Notes under the pieces: generated by a model
Seen by the model: only the letters and a program-made list of their open reading frames with translations
The model's database searches: none
Told to the model about the DNA's origin: nothing
Source of the DNA: Callosobruchus maculatus
Lineage: Eukaryota; Arthropoda; Insecta; Coleoptera; Chrysomelidae
Direction: 5' to 3'
DNA: 64,000 nucleotides
Assembly: GCA_951848785.1 (NCBI GenBank)
Contig: CATOUR010000085.1
Span: 250,501-314,500 of the forward strand
Program-made: the position numbers and the translations under genes
Part shown: in pieces, positions 54,056-64,000 of the stretch
How the letters are laid out: every line of letters begins with the position of its first letter
Position numbering within the stretch: position 1 is the stretch's first letter

Positions 54056-56845
54056 ATCACATAACACGAATATTAAACTTGGTTTATTGAACGTGAGATC
54101 TCTATTAAGCGATTTTAATGCTTTTGTTGATGTATTATCAACGGATAAGTTTGACATTTTTGCCATAACCGAAACATGGCTACAGGACGACATTCCCTTA
54201 GACACGGTATCTGTCAATGAATATAATTTTTTCTGTATTAATAGGGAAACGCGTGATGGAGGTATAGGCATTTATATAAATAAACAGTTTAAAGTCGAAG
54301 TTATAGAGTTCAATATAAACTCCAGACCCCATCTAGAGCAACTTTGGGTAAAGGTAACAATATGTAGACAAACTTTTCTTATTGGTGTTCTTTATGGGCC
54401 TCCAAATCAGTCTGTCAGGGACTGCATAGAGGCACTAGATGATTTACTCCCTATCGCTATGACTTATGATAATGTCATTATTACAGGTGATATCAACGTT
54501 AATTTATTGAATCAAGCTAATCCAATAACACATTGTTTCGAATCGTATGGTCTAATAAATATTGTTGAGCAGCCAACAAGAGTTACTTTCTCTTCATCAA
54601 CTTTACTAGATCCAGTATTCACAAATAAAATTGAGCTTTTTAGTGATTGCATAACTTTCGATGCCAAGAACATATCTGAACATAAGCTTGTAACATGTAG
54701 TATCGATATAGTGCCACCTGTAAAGCAAACGAAGTTTATTACTTACCGTGATTTTTCTAAATTTGATGAAGTAGCTTTTTAGAAGAATTGTATACAACCG
54801 ACATGTCAAGCATATTTCTCAACAATAACATTGATGACAAGGTAGATATATTTATGAGTGCTCTGATATCTCTATTTGATAAGCATGCTCCGGTGAAGAC
54901 AGTCAGAGTTAACAAGCCCAAGGCTCCTTGGCTGACATATCCACTTTTGCAAATTTTGAAAGAAAAGGACAGATTGCATGCACAATATAAAGCTGATAGG
55001 TCAAATAATAGTTTGCAACGCTATAAAGATATGCGAAACTTTGCACTGGCATCAATTCGACGTGAGAAACTAGCGTATCTTTCTTACCTAGAGAAACAAA
55101 AAAATTCCAAACAACTTTGGTCAGTTTTGCGTGACATGCGAGTGCATAAAACAGAATCTAAAAACGACTTTGCTAATTGTAGTTCTGATCCAGAATTTAT
55201 TAACGATTACTTTATGTCAGTTTTTGATTCTACACCTGTTAAAAAGGAAATTATATATCATTACAATAATCATAAATTTTCGTCAAAGTACTTCAGTTTC
55301 TTACCGGTGGAGTCCGACGTGATAATGACCACGATAAAAAATATTAAATCTAATTCCAAAGGCATAGACAACTTAAGCCTACTGATGCTAAAAATAAGTT
55401 TGCCTGTCACTTTACTATATATCACTCAGATTGTAAATATATGTCTTGAAAAGGGTTATTTTCCAGAAGCTTGGCGTCGTGCTCTCGTTATCCCTATACC
55501 TAAGAAAGCAAACGTTACAGACGTAAGTGATTTAAGGCCTATAAGTCTGCTACCTATATTAGCTAAAGTCTTGGAGAAGATAGTCAAAAATCAGATTACT
55601 ACTTATACTGAACATTGCAAAATACTTCCAGAGAGACAATCCGGCTTTCAAGAATCTTACAGCACCACATCTGCGTTGTTAAATCTAATAGATAGTGTGG
55701 TTGAAGCTACTGACAAAAAAGAGGCAGTTGCTGTGTTGTCTGTTGACTATTCCAAGGCCTTCGATAAAATGAATCATGAACTGTTGTGTGCAAAACTAAG
55801 ATATTATGGCTTTGATGATAGATCTCAAAATTTCTTTAGATCGTACCTTACAAATCGACAACAATGTGTGTGCATTAAAGGAATGAGGTCTGAGATGAAA
55901 CCTGTTCCTTCTGGAGTGCCTCAAGGGTCGGTTTTAGGTCCCTTGTTGTTTTTGATCTACACTGCCGACTTGCCCAAACATAGTACTTTTTCAGAAATTC
56001 ATTCTTACGCTGATGACACTCAAATAGTTCATACTTTTTCGCCCTGAAGACGTTCAGTACGCAAAAGAAAATTTTCAACGTGATATCGCGCAAGTTATCA
56101 AATACTCTACAGATCATAATTTATCAGTAAATCCAGCAAAATCAAGTGTAATACTCTTTTGTCCAGAAAATCAGAGGCACCATATACAATCAGTTTTGAA
56201 ATTAAACATCGAAAGCCAAGAACTCCAGTTTCAAGATTCAATAAAAATATTAGGCGTAACAATAGATAATCAATTGAAATTCACTGCTCACATAAAAAAT
56301 ATAATGCAAAAAACATATTTAAAATTAAGAACGTTATACGCACACAGACATATATTAAATTTTAAAATGCGCAAAAAGCTATCTGAGGCCTTGGTACTAT
56401 CTGTCTTCAACTATTGCAGTATCGTCTATTTTTATTTTAACAACGAGCAAACTAAGAACAGAATCCAAATTGTTCAAAACAGTTGTGTCCGATTTGTTTT
56501 TAGTTTAAAAAATTTGACCATGTTTCGGAATTCTTCGTCAGACTAAATTGGATGAGAATGGTTGACCTCATCAAATACCAATATATAGTTTTTGTCCATC
56601 GTATTATGATGAAATCAAAACCCAGCTACTTGCGAGACAAAGTTATTTTTCGTTGTGACACTCATAGTAGGCACTTGAGGGATCAACATGGTCTCTGTAT
56701 TCCTTACCATCGAACTACCCTCTTCAAAAACAGCTTTTCATATTTATCTGTAAAATTTTATAACAGTATTGATAGTACCTGGAAATCCTTGCCATTACCA
56801 AGTTTTAAAAGGAAAGTTAAATCTTTTATCTTAGGTACCCTTTAA
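54048..56845 (+). pseudogene. LINE C ORF2 (endonuclease-RT), about three frameshifts
   Basis: The endonuclease, 54048-54782, has LGLLNVRSL, AITETWL, TGDINVNL and LLDPVF, but the catalytic SDH reads SEH. A missing T in a T-run (54774-54778) stops the frame just before the linker. The RT is at 54788-56047 with APWLTYPLLQ, ALVIPIPKKANV, VDYSKAFDKMNHELL, SGVPQGSVLGPLLF and catalytic YADDTQIVH. An extra C near 56043-56046 ends this frame. The thumb at 56196-56546 (KILGVTIDNQLKF) and the C-terminus at 56552-56845 are separated by one more break. A single-base change at each point explains the breaks. Confidence 0.87.
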
Positions 56846-57306
56846 TCCCTGTGATACATTAGTTTCTGAATCAGTTTGTGTAATTAGATAGATATGTGCA
56901 GATAGTTGTGTGTATATAGATATGTTTTTTCCATAAATTTATTCGCTGGTCCTGTTTACATAGTTATCTAGGTTGTTTTGTGCAACATTTATTTGCTAAT
57001 CCTTGTATTTTTACATTTTATGTTTCTTTTGTATTTTTTCTTACACCTTTTATATACTGTGTTGGAGGTTAAATGTAAGAGTAGCTTTAGCTAAGCTTCG
57101 CCTCCATTACACTCACTCTAAGGTATTGTACCGTTGGAAATAAAGACGATTTTATTATTATAATTATTATTATATTTCGATATTAGTGATCTAGAACAAG
57201 CACAGACGTCGATCAACAACGATATTCACATGATTTGTCAATTTTCTGATAACCACAGCCTTTCAATCAATGCAAATAAATCTAGTCTTTTATTTTTTTG
57301 TCCACA

Positions 57307-58458
57307 CATGGCCGACTTTATTCACTAGGCCGGAGCATTGAAATATGGCAACACTGAATCGGGGGCCGAGCTTGTGTCATTAGTGTAATTCTTCCAGAGT
57401 AAACAATAAGATTGGAAGGTGATTTTTAATGTGTTTCTAATTATTTACCTGCACAAACGAAACTATAAAGGTACAAAGATGCCTGCAAAGTGTGTAGTAC
57501 CAGGTTGCAATAGCAATTGTGCTTCCAGTAGAGGACATACCAAACCATGGCCGAACATAACCTTCCAGAGTAAAAAGAACATTGCAAGGTGATTTTTAAT
57601 GTGTTTCTAATTATTTACCTGCACAAACGAAACTATAAAGATAAAACATGCCTGCAAAGTGTGTAGTACCAGGTTGCACTAGCAATTGTGCTTCCAATAA
57701 AGGACATAAACAGAAGTGGGTGAACGGTATTCCTCGTAAGGGCTGGTTATATTTATAAGAATAAAGACAATAATTTACAAACATTTCAAAGGATAAGACC
57801 TATTTTAAAGCACAATGTGGTACCTACAATTTTTTTCTGGACCTCCCAAATATCACAGAAAAATACAGTTAATAGAACTCATCTGGGCATGCATCTACGC
57901 ATACCTACGAAAAGATTTGATAGTGAAAGGGGATCAAGACCAGCAAGAATGGCTTCACAGTGACCCAATAGTGAATTTTTCTAGCTCAAGTGACAATTTA
58001 CAAAGTAAATTGAGTGTTCATTAGCAATTGTACTTCCAATAAAGGACATAAACAGAAGTGGGTGAATGGTATTCCTCGTATGGGCTGGTTATATTTATAA
58101 GAATAAAGACAATACTTTACAATCATTTCAAAGGATAAGACCTATTTTAAAGCTCAAGGTGGTACCTACAATGTTTTCTGGACCTCCCAAATATCACAGA
58201 AAAATACAGTTAATAGAACTCATCTGGGCATGCATCTGGGTATACCTACGAAAAGATTTGATAGTGAAAGGGAATCAAGACCAGCAAGAATGGCTTCACA
58301 GTGACCTAATAGTGAATTTTTCTAGCTCAAGTGACAATTTACAAAGTAAATTGAGTGTTCATTAGCAATTGTGCTTCCAATAAAGGACATAAACAGAAGT
58401 GGGTGAACGGTACTCTTCGTATGGGCTTATAAATATATTATAAGAATAAAGACAATAC
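57307..58458 (+). mobile_element. CATGGCCGAC-family element, copy 4, truncated by a gypsy LTR
   Basis: The 5' end CATGGCCGACTTTATTCACT at 57307 is inserted in LINE B RT. Two THAP-like first exons start at 57479 and 57648 (169 bp apart here). From 57681 a larger unit of about 342 bp is repeated in tandem: 57681-58022, 58023-58363 and a third cut at 58458 by the gypsy LTR. Unit 2 is open for 99 codons (SFQRIRPILKLKVVPTMFSG, then GNQDQQEWLHSD). No 3' end is present in the window. Confidence 0.8.
57681..58458 (+). repeat. Tandem 342-bp units in copy 4
   Basis: The unit boundary is GAGTGTTCATT followed by AGCAATTGT at 57681, 58023 and 58364. Each unit runs from just after the THAP start to the LQSKLSVH codons. 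Copies 0-3 have only one such stretch. The differences between units are few, so the amplification is recent relative to the element. Confidence 0.85.
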
Positions 58459-58781
58459 TGTCACGACGGCCTCTTTTTCTTCACCCAGGGAATCAAACTC
58501 AAAGTAACTTTCACCGATTTACTTCACAACTCGATACAATATCTCCTAACCTTATCTCAGGTACAACTCAACTCCACTGAACTACCACGCTACCCGTGGC
58601 CTTATATATACTTCATCGAACCATCTAGAAGATTCGAGACACTCAGATGACATTCGAGAATGCCGATCCGACAATCCAGAAAATTCCAGATTATTCGATG
58701 ACGTTTACACATCAAAAAAAATCTAACCTAACATTGAAAGAAACATCAACAAATAAGCAATGCTAAATACAGGATGTTGCA
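58459..58781 (-). repeat. Gypsy 3' LTR, 323 bp
   Basis: Runs TGTCACGACGG to GGATGTTGCA on the plus strand (TG...CA on both strands). A TATA box (TATATATAAGG, minus strand) lies at 58601-58611 in the expected U3 position. The polypurine tract abuts it at 58782. The outer flank AATAC belongs to the disrupted tandem unit. Confidence 0.85.
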
Positions 58782-58793
58782 CTCTTCCCCCCT
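58782..58793 (-). other. Gypsy polypurine tract
   Basis: The minus strand reads AAGGGGGGAAGAG between the integrase stop codon (TAA, whose last A it shares) and the LTR start TGCAAC. This is the normal plus-strand priming site. Confidence 0.8.
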
Positions 58794-59977
58794 TAGCGTT
58801 CGGCGTCCTCGACGAACAGTTCGCTTCGATCCTTGTATGTCCACAGACGATCGCTATGAACGACCTTCGGTTTTGCACTACCCATACGTATCCTGTAGAC
58901 TACGTCGCTGAGGCGCTTCATCACCACGTAGGGTCCCTCCCAATGGCGTTGTAGCTTCGGACATCTACCCCTTCTCCGTCGTGGATTGTAGAACCACACC
59001 AGATCACCTTCGACGAACTTTGGGCTATTTGCTTTCAGATCGTATCTGGCTTTCATTCTGTCGCTGGCAGACTGGATGTTCCCTCTAGCAAACTCATGGA
59101 TATCCCAGAGAGTTTCCTGAAGCTGGCTCACCCATTCGCATGGAAGACGGCGTTCCGCTTCTGGGGGTGGACCAAGAGCTAAGTCCAGAGGCAGCCGCAG
59201 TTCTCGGCCAAAAATTATCTTCGCTGGGCTCAACCGAGTTGACTCGTTCACCGCTGATCTGTAGGCCAACATTCCCAGAGGAATCTTCGTATCCCAATCA
59301 GACTGATGTTCGTTAACGAATTTTGACAGGTAATCCAGGATTGTCTTGTAGAAGCGTTCCACCATACCGTCGGATTGAGGATGAAGAGCAGTTGTTCTAG
59401 TCTTCCGAATTCCGAGTTTTCTCATTAGCTGTATGAAGACTTCCGATTCAAAGCTGCGTCCCTGGTCTGAATGTAGTTCATTAGGAACTCCGAATCTCGA
59501 AACGACGTGTTCTAAAAGAGCCTGTGCAACTGTGCCTGCTTCTTGATTGGGCACAGGAATTGCTTCTGGCCATTTAGAAAAATAATCCATCACAACCAGC
59601 AAATACCTGTTTCCAAGGCTGGTTTCCGGCAAAGGGCCCAAAATGTCTATGGCGATTCTCTCAAACGGTGAGCCAACATTGTACTGCTGCATGTTTGATC
59701 GTTGACGAGTACTTGGACCTTTTCTTGAGTTGCAGACGTCGCATGTGGAACAGTAATTTTCAACATCTTCGCGACAGCCAACCCAGTAAAATCTCTTCTT
59801 GATTCTTTCCAGGGTCTTCTTGATGCCAAAGTGACCTCCACTGCTACTATCATGTAGTTGTTCCATAATTGATTTCCGTAATTTCCTTGGTACTACAAGT
59901 TTTTCTTTAGCATGTCTGCCATCAGTGTCCTCCCAGATTCGATACAAGAGGTTACCCTCACCTTTAGTGAGTCCCAT
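58793..59977 (-). pseudogene. Gypsy integrase
   Basis: A 394-codon open frame on the minus strand. The zinc-binding N-terminus has His residues in HDSSSGGHFG and the Cys pair CSTCDVC. The core has IDILGPLP (Asp), HSDQGRSFESEVF (Asp) and HPQSDGMVERF (Glu). The C-terminal domain carries GDLVWFYNPRRRRGRCPKLQ and the GPYVV block. It overlaps the upstream pol frame by 85 bases in another register, so it is joined either by a decay frameshift or by a frame change during translation. The start given is a convenience; the true junction lies near GNLLYRIWED. Confidence 0.88.
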
Positions 59978-62214
59978 TGTGCTAGGTAGGCTTTAGTGAT
60001 GGGACTCATAGCACTTATTTCCTGTTGATTAGGCTTGTTTCCATTTAATAGCGACTGAATGACTAACCCTAACTCAGCGTCTTGTGACTGAGCTTGCTTG
60101 AAGGTTTCTAGCGAAATCTTGGTTCCTTCCAATTCAAATTCTTCTATTCTTAATGTGTTTATGTCGAATTCTCGTTGTTTTTCTTCTTTCGAGCAGTGCT
60201 TACAGTCTTCATCACAGGGCCTGCGTGACATAGAATCGGCATTTCCGTGTTGCTTTCCTGGACGATGACGAATTTCAAAGTCATAGCTTTGAAGGTATTC
60301 AATCCATCGAGCAAGCTGGCCTTCTGGATTCTTGAACTTCATTAACCACTGCACAGCTGAATGATCGGTTCTCACGACAAATCTTCTTCCGTACAATAAG
60401 TGGTGGAAATTTCTGATCCCTTTCACCACACTGTACAACTCTTTTCGTGTCACACACCAGTTTTTCTGCGCTTTGTGCAAAGTTTTACTGTAGCATCCGA
60501 TTACCTTTTCGATGCCATCTTGTTCTTGAGATAAGACAGCTCCAACAGCATAATGGCTAGCATCTGTGTCCAAGTAGAAAGTTCCTTCCCTTGTAGGATG
60601 AGCTAGTATCGGTGAGGACGTCAAAGCCGTTTTCAATGCGTCGAAGACTTCTTGGCAGATGGAGTCCCAATAAAACTTATTACCATTTTCAGTTAAGGCA
60701 AATAATGGTTTGGCGATGGTAGAGAAATCTTTCACAAATCTGCGATAATAACTGCACAGTCCCAAAAAGCTTCGTACCTCATGAGTGTTGAACGGTACTT
60801 TCCATTCCTTCACAGCCTGCACCTTCTCTGGATCCGTCCGGATTCCGTCTTTGGTTAACAGATGTCCGAGGTATTTTACTTCCCTTTTGAAAAGATGGCG
60901 TTTCTTAGGGTTTAGCTTCAAGTTCGCTTCCTTAAGCCGCTGGAAAACTTGTCTTAGTCGGAGTAGCTCTCCTTCAAAATCCTTTCCAAGCACAATGACG
61001 TCATCGAGATATATCAGTGCTGTCTTCCAAGATAAACCTTGTAGTACAACATCCATTAGTCTTTCGAAGGTACTGGGTGCATTGCAGAGACCGAAAGGCA
61101 TTACTGTAAACTGCCATAGCCCAGCACACGATGTAAATGCCGTTTTCTCTTTATCTTTTTCATCCATTTCAACCTGCCAGTACCCACTTCGCAGGTCCAA
61201 GGTGGAGAACCATGAAGAATTTCCAACTGCATCCAAAGTGTCGTCAATTCTTGGAAAAGGATATGAATCCATTTTGGTCAAATCGTTGAGCCGCCTGTAA
61301 TCCACACAAAACCTCGTTGATCCGTCCTTCTTCCTAGCAAGGACTATCGGAGAGGCCCAAGGGCTAGATGATGGCTCGATTACTCCTCGTTTCTGCATAT
61401 CTTTTACCATATTCTGTACTTCATCAATCCTAGATAATGGAGTTCTTCTTGGGGGCTGCTTGACTGGCTGGGCATCTCCTACATTAATTTTATGACGTAC
61501 CAGATGGGTTCGGCCTAGGTCATCATTATTTTTAGCGAAAATCGAATAAAATTCTCTTAGTAGCTTCAGGACCTTCCGCTGCTGTTCGGGTCGCAAATGC
61601 TCACAGCTTCTATCATACAAATCTTGAAGACTATCTGAGATTTGGATGAAGTCACTATCATCTTCTTCTTCCGTGCCATCTAACCTTCGTATCCATGCTA
61701 CTGGTTCTAGTCTACCCAGTGGCGTACCTTTCTTGATTTGTATTGAATTCCTGGATACATTCACGGCCCTTATTAACATATTTGAAGAATCCGTTATTGT
61801 TTTGGCTAATAAAATAGGTTTATTCCAAACTAGCGTAGAATCCCCAATGCTTAAGGTATTACCAGTGAAGTTTATTACGCAGCCAGAACTCTGCAGAAAC
61901 TCAGCACCAAGGATGCAATCATTTGTGACTGTAGCGACTAAAATGGGATGCTTCTTACCGAAACTGCCAATGCGAATCTCTAATTCTTCAACACCCAGTA
62001 CTGGTATACGGTCTCCATTAGCGGTCTTCAGCAACATTCTATACGTTTGCGTGGTTCTGCTTGGCAACTTCCCTCGAATTTCTTGGTATATGTTAGGGCT
62101 TATTATAGTCACATTTGCTCCGGTATCGACTAACATCCTGCATGGTATATTTTCTATGTAACCTTCAACTACTGGACTCTTCTCAATTTTATTAACTTCA
62201 ATTTCGATGACCAT
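59893..62214 (-). pseudogene. Gypsy protease-reverse transcriptase-RNase H
   Basis: A 773-codon open frame. Protease: MLVDTGANVTIIS at residues 27-39, with ILGAEFL following. RT: VRHKINVGDAQPVKQPPRR, SPWASPIVLARKKDGSTRF, FSTLDLRSGYWQVEM (first Asp) and the catalytic YLDDVIV. RNase H: YLDTDASHYAVGAVLSQ, TRKELYSVVKG and RTDHSAVQWL, then a tether with HRPGKQHGNADSMSRRPC. All catalytic residues are visible and the frame is intact for its whole length, so decay is light. Only the missing gag and the frame change before integrase disable it. It makes element cDNA from RNA in virus-like particles. Confidence 0.9.
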
Positions 62215-62267
62215 GGGGCTTTCGTCATGATGCCCAGCCAGTTTTTGCCCCCTAAAACTGGCCGGCT

Positions 62268-62405
62268 CTAGTTTTCCGACTCATTATCAGTATTAGTACT
62301 AGCCTCCCTTGACTTCTCTGCCACCTGCGTGCGACAGCCTACTCTAAGGTGCCCCTTCTGCCCACATCTCCAGCACGTAAACTTCTCAAAAGTTGTAATT
62401 AAAGT
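62268..62405 (-). pseudogene. Gypsy gag nucleocapsid remnant
   Basis: The minus strand shows FTCWRCGQKGHLRVGCR, a CX2CX4HX4C zinc knuckle, then a charged tail (EASTNTDNESEN) and a stop 54 bases before the protease frame. Beyond 62405 a MITE interrupts, and past that MITE the minus strand is not gag-like, so the capsid part was lost earlier or lies outside. Confidence 0.8.
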
Positions 62406-62580
62406 CAGTGCCGTATATAGAAATCGATTTCGGGGGAGCCCCATCGGAAAAATTTTCATACGTTATAATATTGGCGTATTATAATCCTAACTTCAGCCTC
62501 TTCCAGACGTCAAAACTGAATGCGTGGCTGGTTTCGGGGGGGGGGGGCCTCCAGGGCCCCCCATCTTATATACGCCACTG
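62406..62580. mobile_element. 175-bp MITE with 8-bp duplication
   Basis: Ends CAGTGCCGTATATA and TATATACGCCACTG are inverted with one mismatch. ATTAAAGT is duplicated perfectly at 62398-62405 and 62581-62588. The interior has GGGGGGG and GCCCC runs, much as in the 169-bp MITE at 27625. The CAGTG end and 8-bp duplication fit hAT. Confidence 0.85.
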
Positions 62581-62588
62581 ATTAAAGT

Positions 62589-64000
62589 TAAGCCTTAATT
62601 AAAGAGCGAATTACTTTGCACCGGTTGTAGTTAGCGACGTTAGCGTCAAACTTATAATTAACTTTAAGCTAAAGGCAAAGTAGGGTTTAACTTTGACGTT
62701 TGTTGGCTTAACTTTTGACATTTGTGGGTTTAACATATTCTGACAGATCACTACACAAATAAGTTTGGTTAGTTTGTGAAATATACAATTTTATAAAATT
62801 ATTTCTATATTCTATAACCAATTAAGAATCAAAATAGATTACTTGAATTCAATATCAAGTCGTGAGGAACTGAGGATACGACCATAACCTCAATCTACAA
62901 CTATACAAAAATACAAAGCTGATTCTGGAATTTGACAAATATCACTATTGTAAGACACTGTGTTATGGTTTATGAGATCTTTTTGTGTTTTCAACAGCTT
63001 TTGTGTTGTTAATGCTGTCTTGTTCAATAAGGAGTCTATCTTAGCAGGTAAGCAAATCAGTTATTTAAAATGCTGTAATGTATGAGATAATGGGCGTTGG
63101 GCGATCAAAACTTGGATGGATTTTGAAAACAGCAAAGATAAAACGTTTATTTGTAAATTACAGATATCACACTCACTAGGGGACAGTTGTTTGATACTGC
63201 ATCTTAGTCGCCCAATGTTTACCATATAAAGAAAATAAATTGATCTGCTTGAATTATTTTGTTTGCAGCAAGATTCAGTATTATTATGTGAATAGCTATC
63301 ATAGTAGTAGTTATTACTGTAAAAATTAGAATGCAAGTATCCTCCCGTTCTTACTTGGATTTTATTTAATTCATTTTCATCGCCCATTAGTTAATTTCCT
63401 CCTATTTTTAATAAAAATGTTATTCCAGGATGACAAGAGCATGTTGTGTTCTACATAACTTAGCTTTAGATCAAAGAGTAGGTAACTAACAAGAGGAGAC
63501 AGTCAGACAGAGCGAATAAAATTAGACAGAGATAGAGCTACACCCAAATTTAAAGGGCCTCGAATTCGCCCGAGCTGACCCGAGCTAGTTTGGTGTCAAG
63601 CGTTGCCACATTGAGATTTGTATTCGCATTTCCTGCGACGTCATTATTTGGGAGATTGATAGAAAGTAGAAACACTTCGTCGCAATATTGATAATTTAGA
63701 TATATTTTAACTCTTTTTTTATTGACCAAAATAAGAAGGTATTTATCTAAATTTACTTTCATTCATAATATTCAAAATTGCGTTTGCTGATGGTTAATAT
63801 TTTATTATGTCATTATACCACGTCAATATTATAACTTTAAGACAGAAAAAAGATTTGAAGCTAATGACCAAAGCATTCGATGCCGATGACACAGAATTTA
63901 AAAAAAAAAGAAAAAAGATTTCGTTTCACCATTGGAACATACCACATTACAATATTGTTTTTATTTTAATATTCGGTAAGATCCGTTTTCGTTCGGTGAT
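62589..64000. other. No recognisable gene
   Basis: 62589-62760 is rich in GTTAA/TTAAC words (GGCTTAACTTT and its complement-like GTTAAGCC) and may be another short repeat. A minus-strand frame at 63061-63387 starts MGDENELNKIQVRTGG but has no family resemblance, and a donor-like GTAAGA within it would cut it after 12 codons. 63862-63925 resembles 22182-22250 (GCTAATGACCAAAGCA...GATGCC). Nothing else is supportable. Confidence 0.4.

Larger units (their letters stand above)
52841..57170 (+). mobile_element. CR1-like LINE, copy C, full length
   Basis: A complete 4.33-kb copy inserted in LINE B RT with a 6-bp duplication TATATT (52835-52840 and 57171-57176). It starts GTCGTCGAG-ATGG and ends with AATAAAGACGATTTTATTATT plus a TTATTA tail. 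ORF1 is intact; ORF2 has about three single-base frame changes (near 54776, 56045 and 56530). It is the best preserved of the three related copies and the youngest event of the nest. The 3' UTR (56846-57170) codes for nothing. Confidence 0.9.
42944..57304 (+). mobile_element. CR1-like LINE, copy B, interrupted twice
   Basis: LINE B has three separate pieces: 42944-43073 (5' end GCGTCGAG-ATGGCAGACG and PHD-coding start), 49763-52840 (rest of ORF1, then ORF2 up to the FADD motif) and 57171-57304 (RT after FADD). The first gap is an R1-like LINE, the second is LINE C. The coding sense continues across both: FHAVCVGLKDIICKYLSESDN leads into LIWFCDKCK at the first junction. At the second, FADDTQLIHY leads into DLEQAQTSINNDIHMICQFS, with a one-base frame change. 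The 3' end is cut off at 57305 by the next transposon. It is the oldest element of this nest. Confidence 0.88.
58459..62405 (-). mobile_element. Ty3/gypsy LTR retrotransposon, 5'-truncated
   Basis: Minus-strand element with 3' LTR (58459-58781), polypurine tract, integrase, RT-RNase H, protease and the last part of gag. Upstream of the nucleocapsid knuckle the gag frame is lost at a MITE insertion (62406-62580), and no 5' LTR or primer site is found before the window end. It inserted into tandem unit 3 of copy 4. The order protease-RT-RNase H-integrase fits Ty3/gypsy (Metaviridae). There is no envelope frame. Confidence 0.9.

Noticed and set aside
61646..62161. 171-codon plus-strand frames over the gypsy pol gene (also 60785-61300)
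   Set aside because: Opposite strand of a clear protease-RT frame.
63061..63387. 108-codon minus-strand frame starting MGDENELNK
   Set aside because: Low-complexity Asn/Tyr/Ser content, no recognised domain, and a donor-like site within the first codons; not enough to call a gene.

Overview
The window looks like insect nuclear DNA packed with transposons. It is AT-rich, has long intergenic stretches and spliced genes, and carries BEL/Pao and Ty3/gypsy LTR elements, R1-like, CR1-like and RTE-like LINEs, a P-element/THAP9-type transposase gene, a Harbinger exon and many TA- or 8-bp-targeting MITEs. I see no bacterial operon, rRNA gene, complete tRNA gene or CRISPR array. The species cannot be named from sequence alone; an insect is my inference from the mix of element families. 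Almost everything recognisable is mobile DNA, mostly broken, and target-site duplications often show which element inserted into which.

Layout. 0.8-5.7 kb: a LINE 3' fragment, then a near-full-length CR1-like LINE (copy A, minus strand). 7.1 kb: one Harbinger transposase exon. 8.9-9.6 kb: a TA-flanked mariner-type MITE. 9.6-20.7 kb: a nest in which a palindromic TA-flanked element contains a hAT-like MITE, a second inverted-repeat insert and a complete BEL/Pao provirus (minus strand, 5-bp duplication AGATG). The provirus 3' LTR is itself split by a 1.83-kb near-perfect palindrome. 21.6-23.5 kb: an orphan exon, a tRNA-like SINE head and one CATGGCCGAC element. 23.6-31.0 kb: an old LINE (D) interrupted by a second mariner-type MITE, LINE scraps and a 3.5-kb element with an 8-bp duplication and subterminal repeats.

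31.8-35.6 kb: the only apparently intact protein gene, a three-exon, 861-codon THAP9/P-element transposase-like gene. It has a complete THAP zinc finger but appears to lack one catalytic glutamate. 37.4-41.7 kb: three non-autonomous CATGGCCGAC elements, each with a 7-8-bp duplication. Two of them carry exact 160-bp tandem repeats of a THAP-like first exon. 42.9-57.3 kb: a second nest, where CR1-like LINE B is interrupted by an R1-like LINE (14-bp duplication) that carries two further LINE fragments, and again by CR1-like LINE C (6-bp duplication). 57.3-58.5 kb: a fourth CATGGCCGAC element with 342-bp tandem units, cut by a Ty3/gypsy LTR. 58.5-62.4 kb: that gypsy element (minus strand), lacking most of gag and its 5' LTR, with an 8-bp-duplication MITE in its nucleocapsid region. 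The last 1.4 kb holds no gene I can name.

Apart from the THAP9-like gene, LINE C ORF1, and a few exon-sized pieces, the coding regions are frameshifted. The window is best read as a stratified record of insertions, with the THAP9-like gene and the THAP-exon tandem arrays as the parts that stand out.
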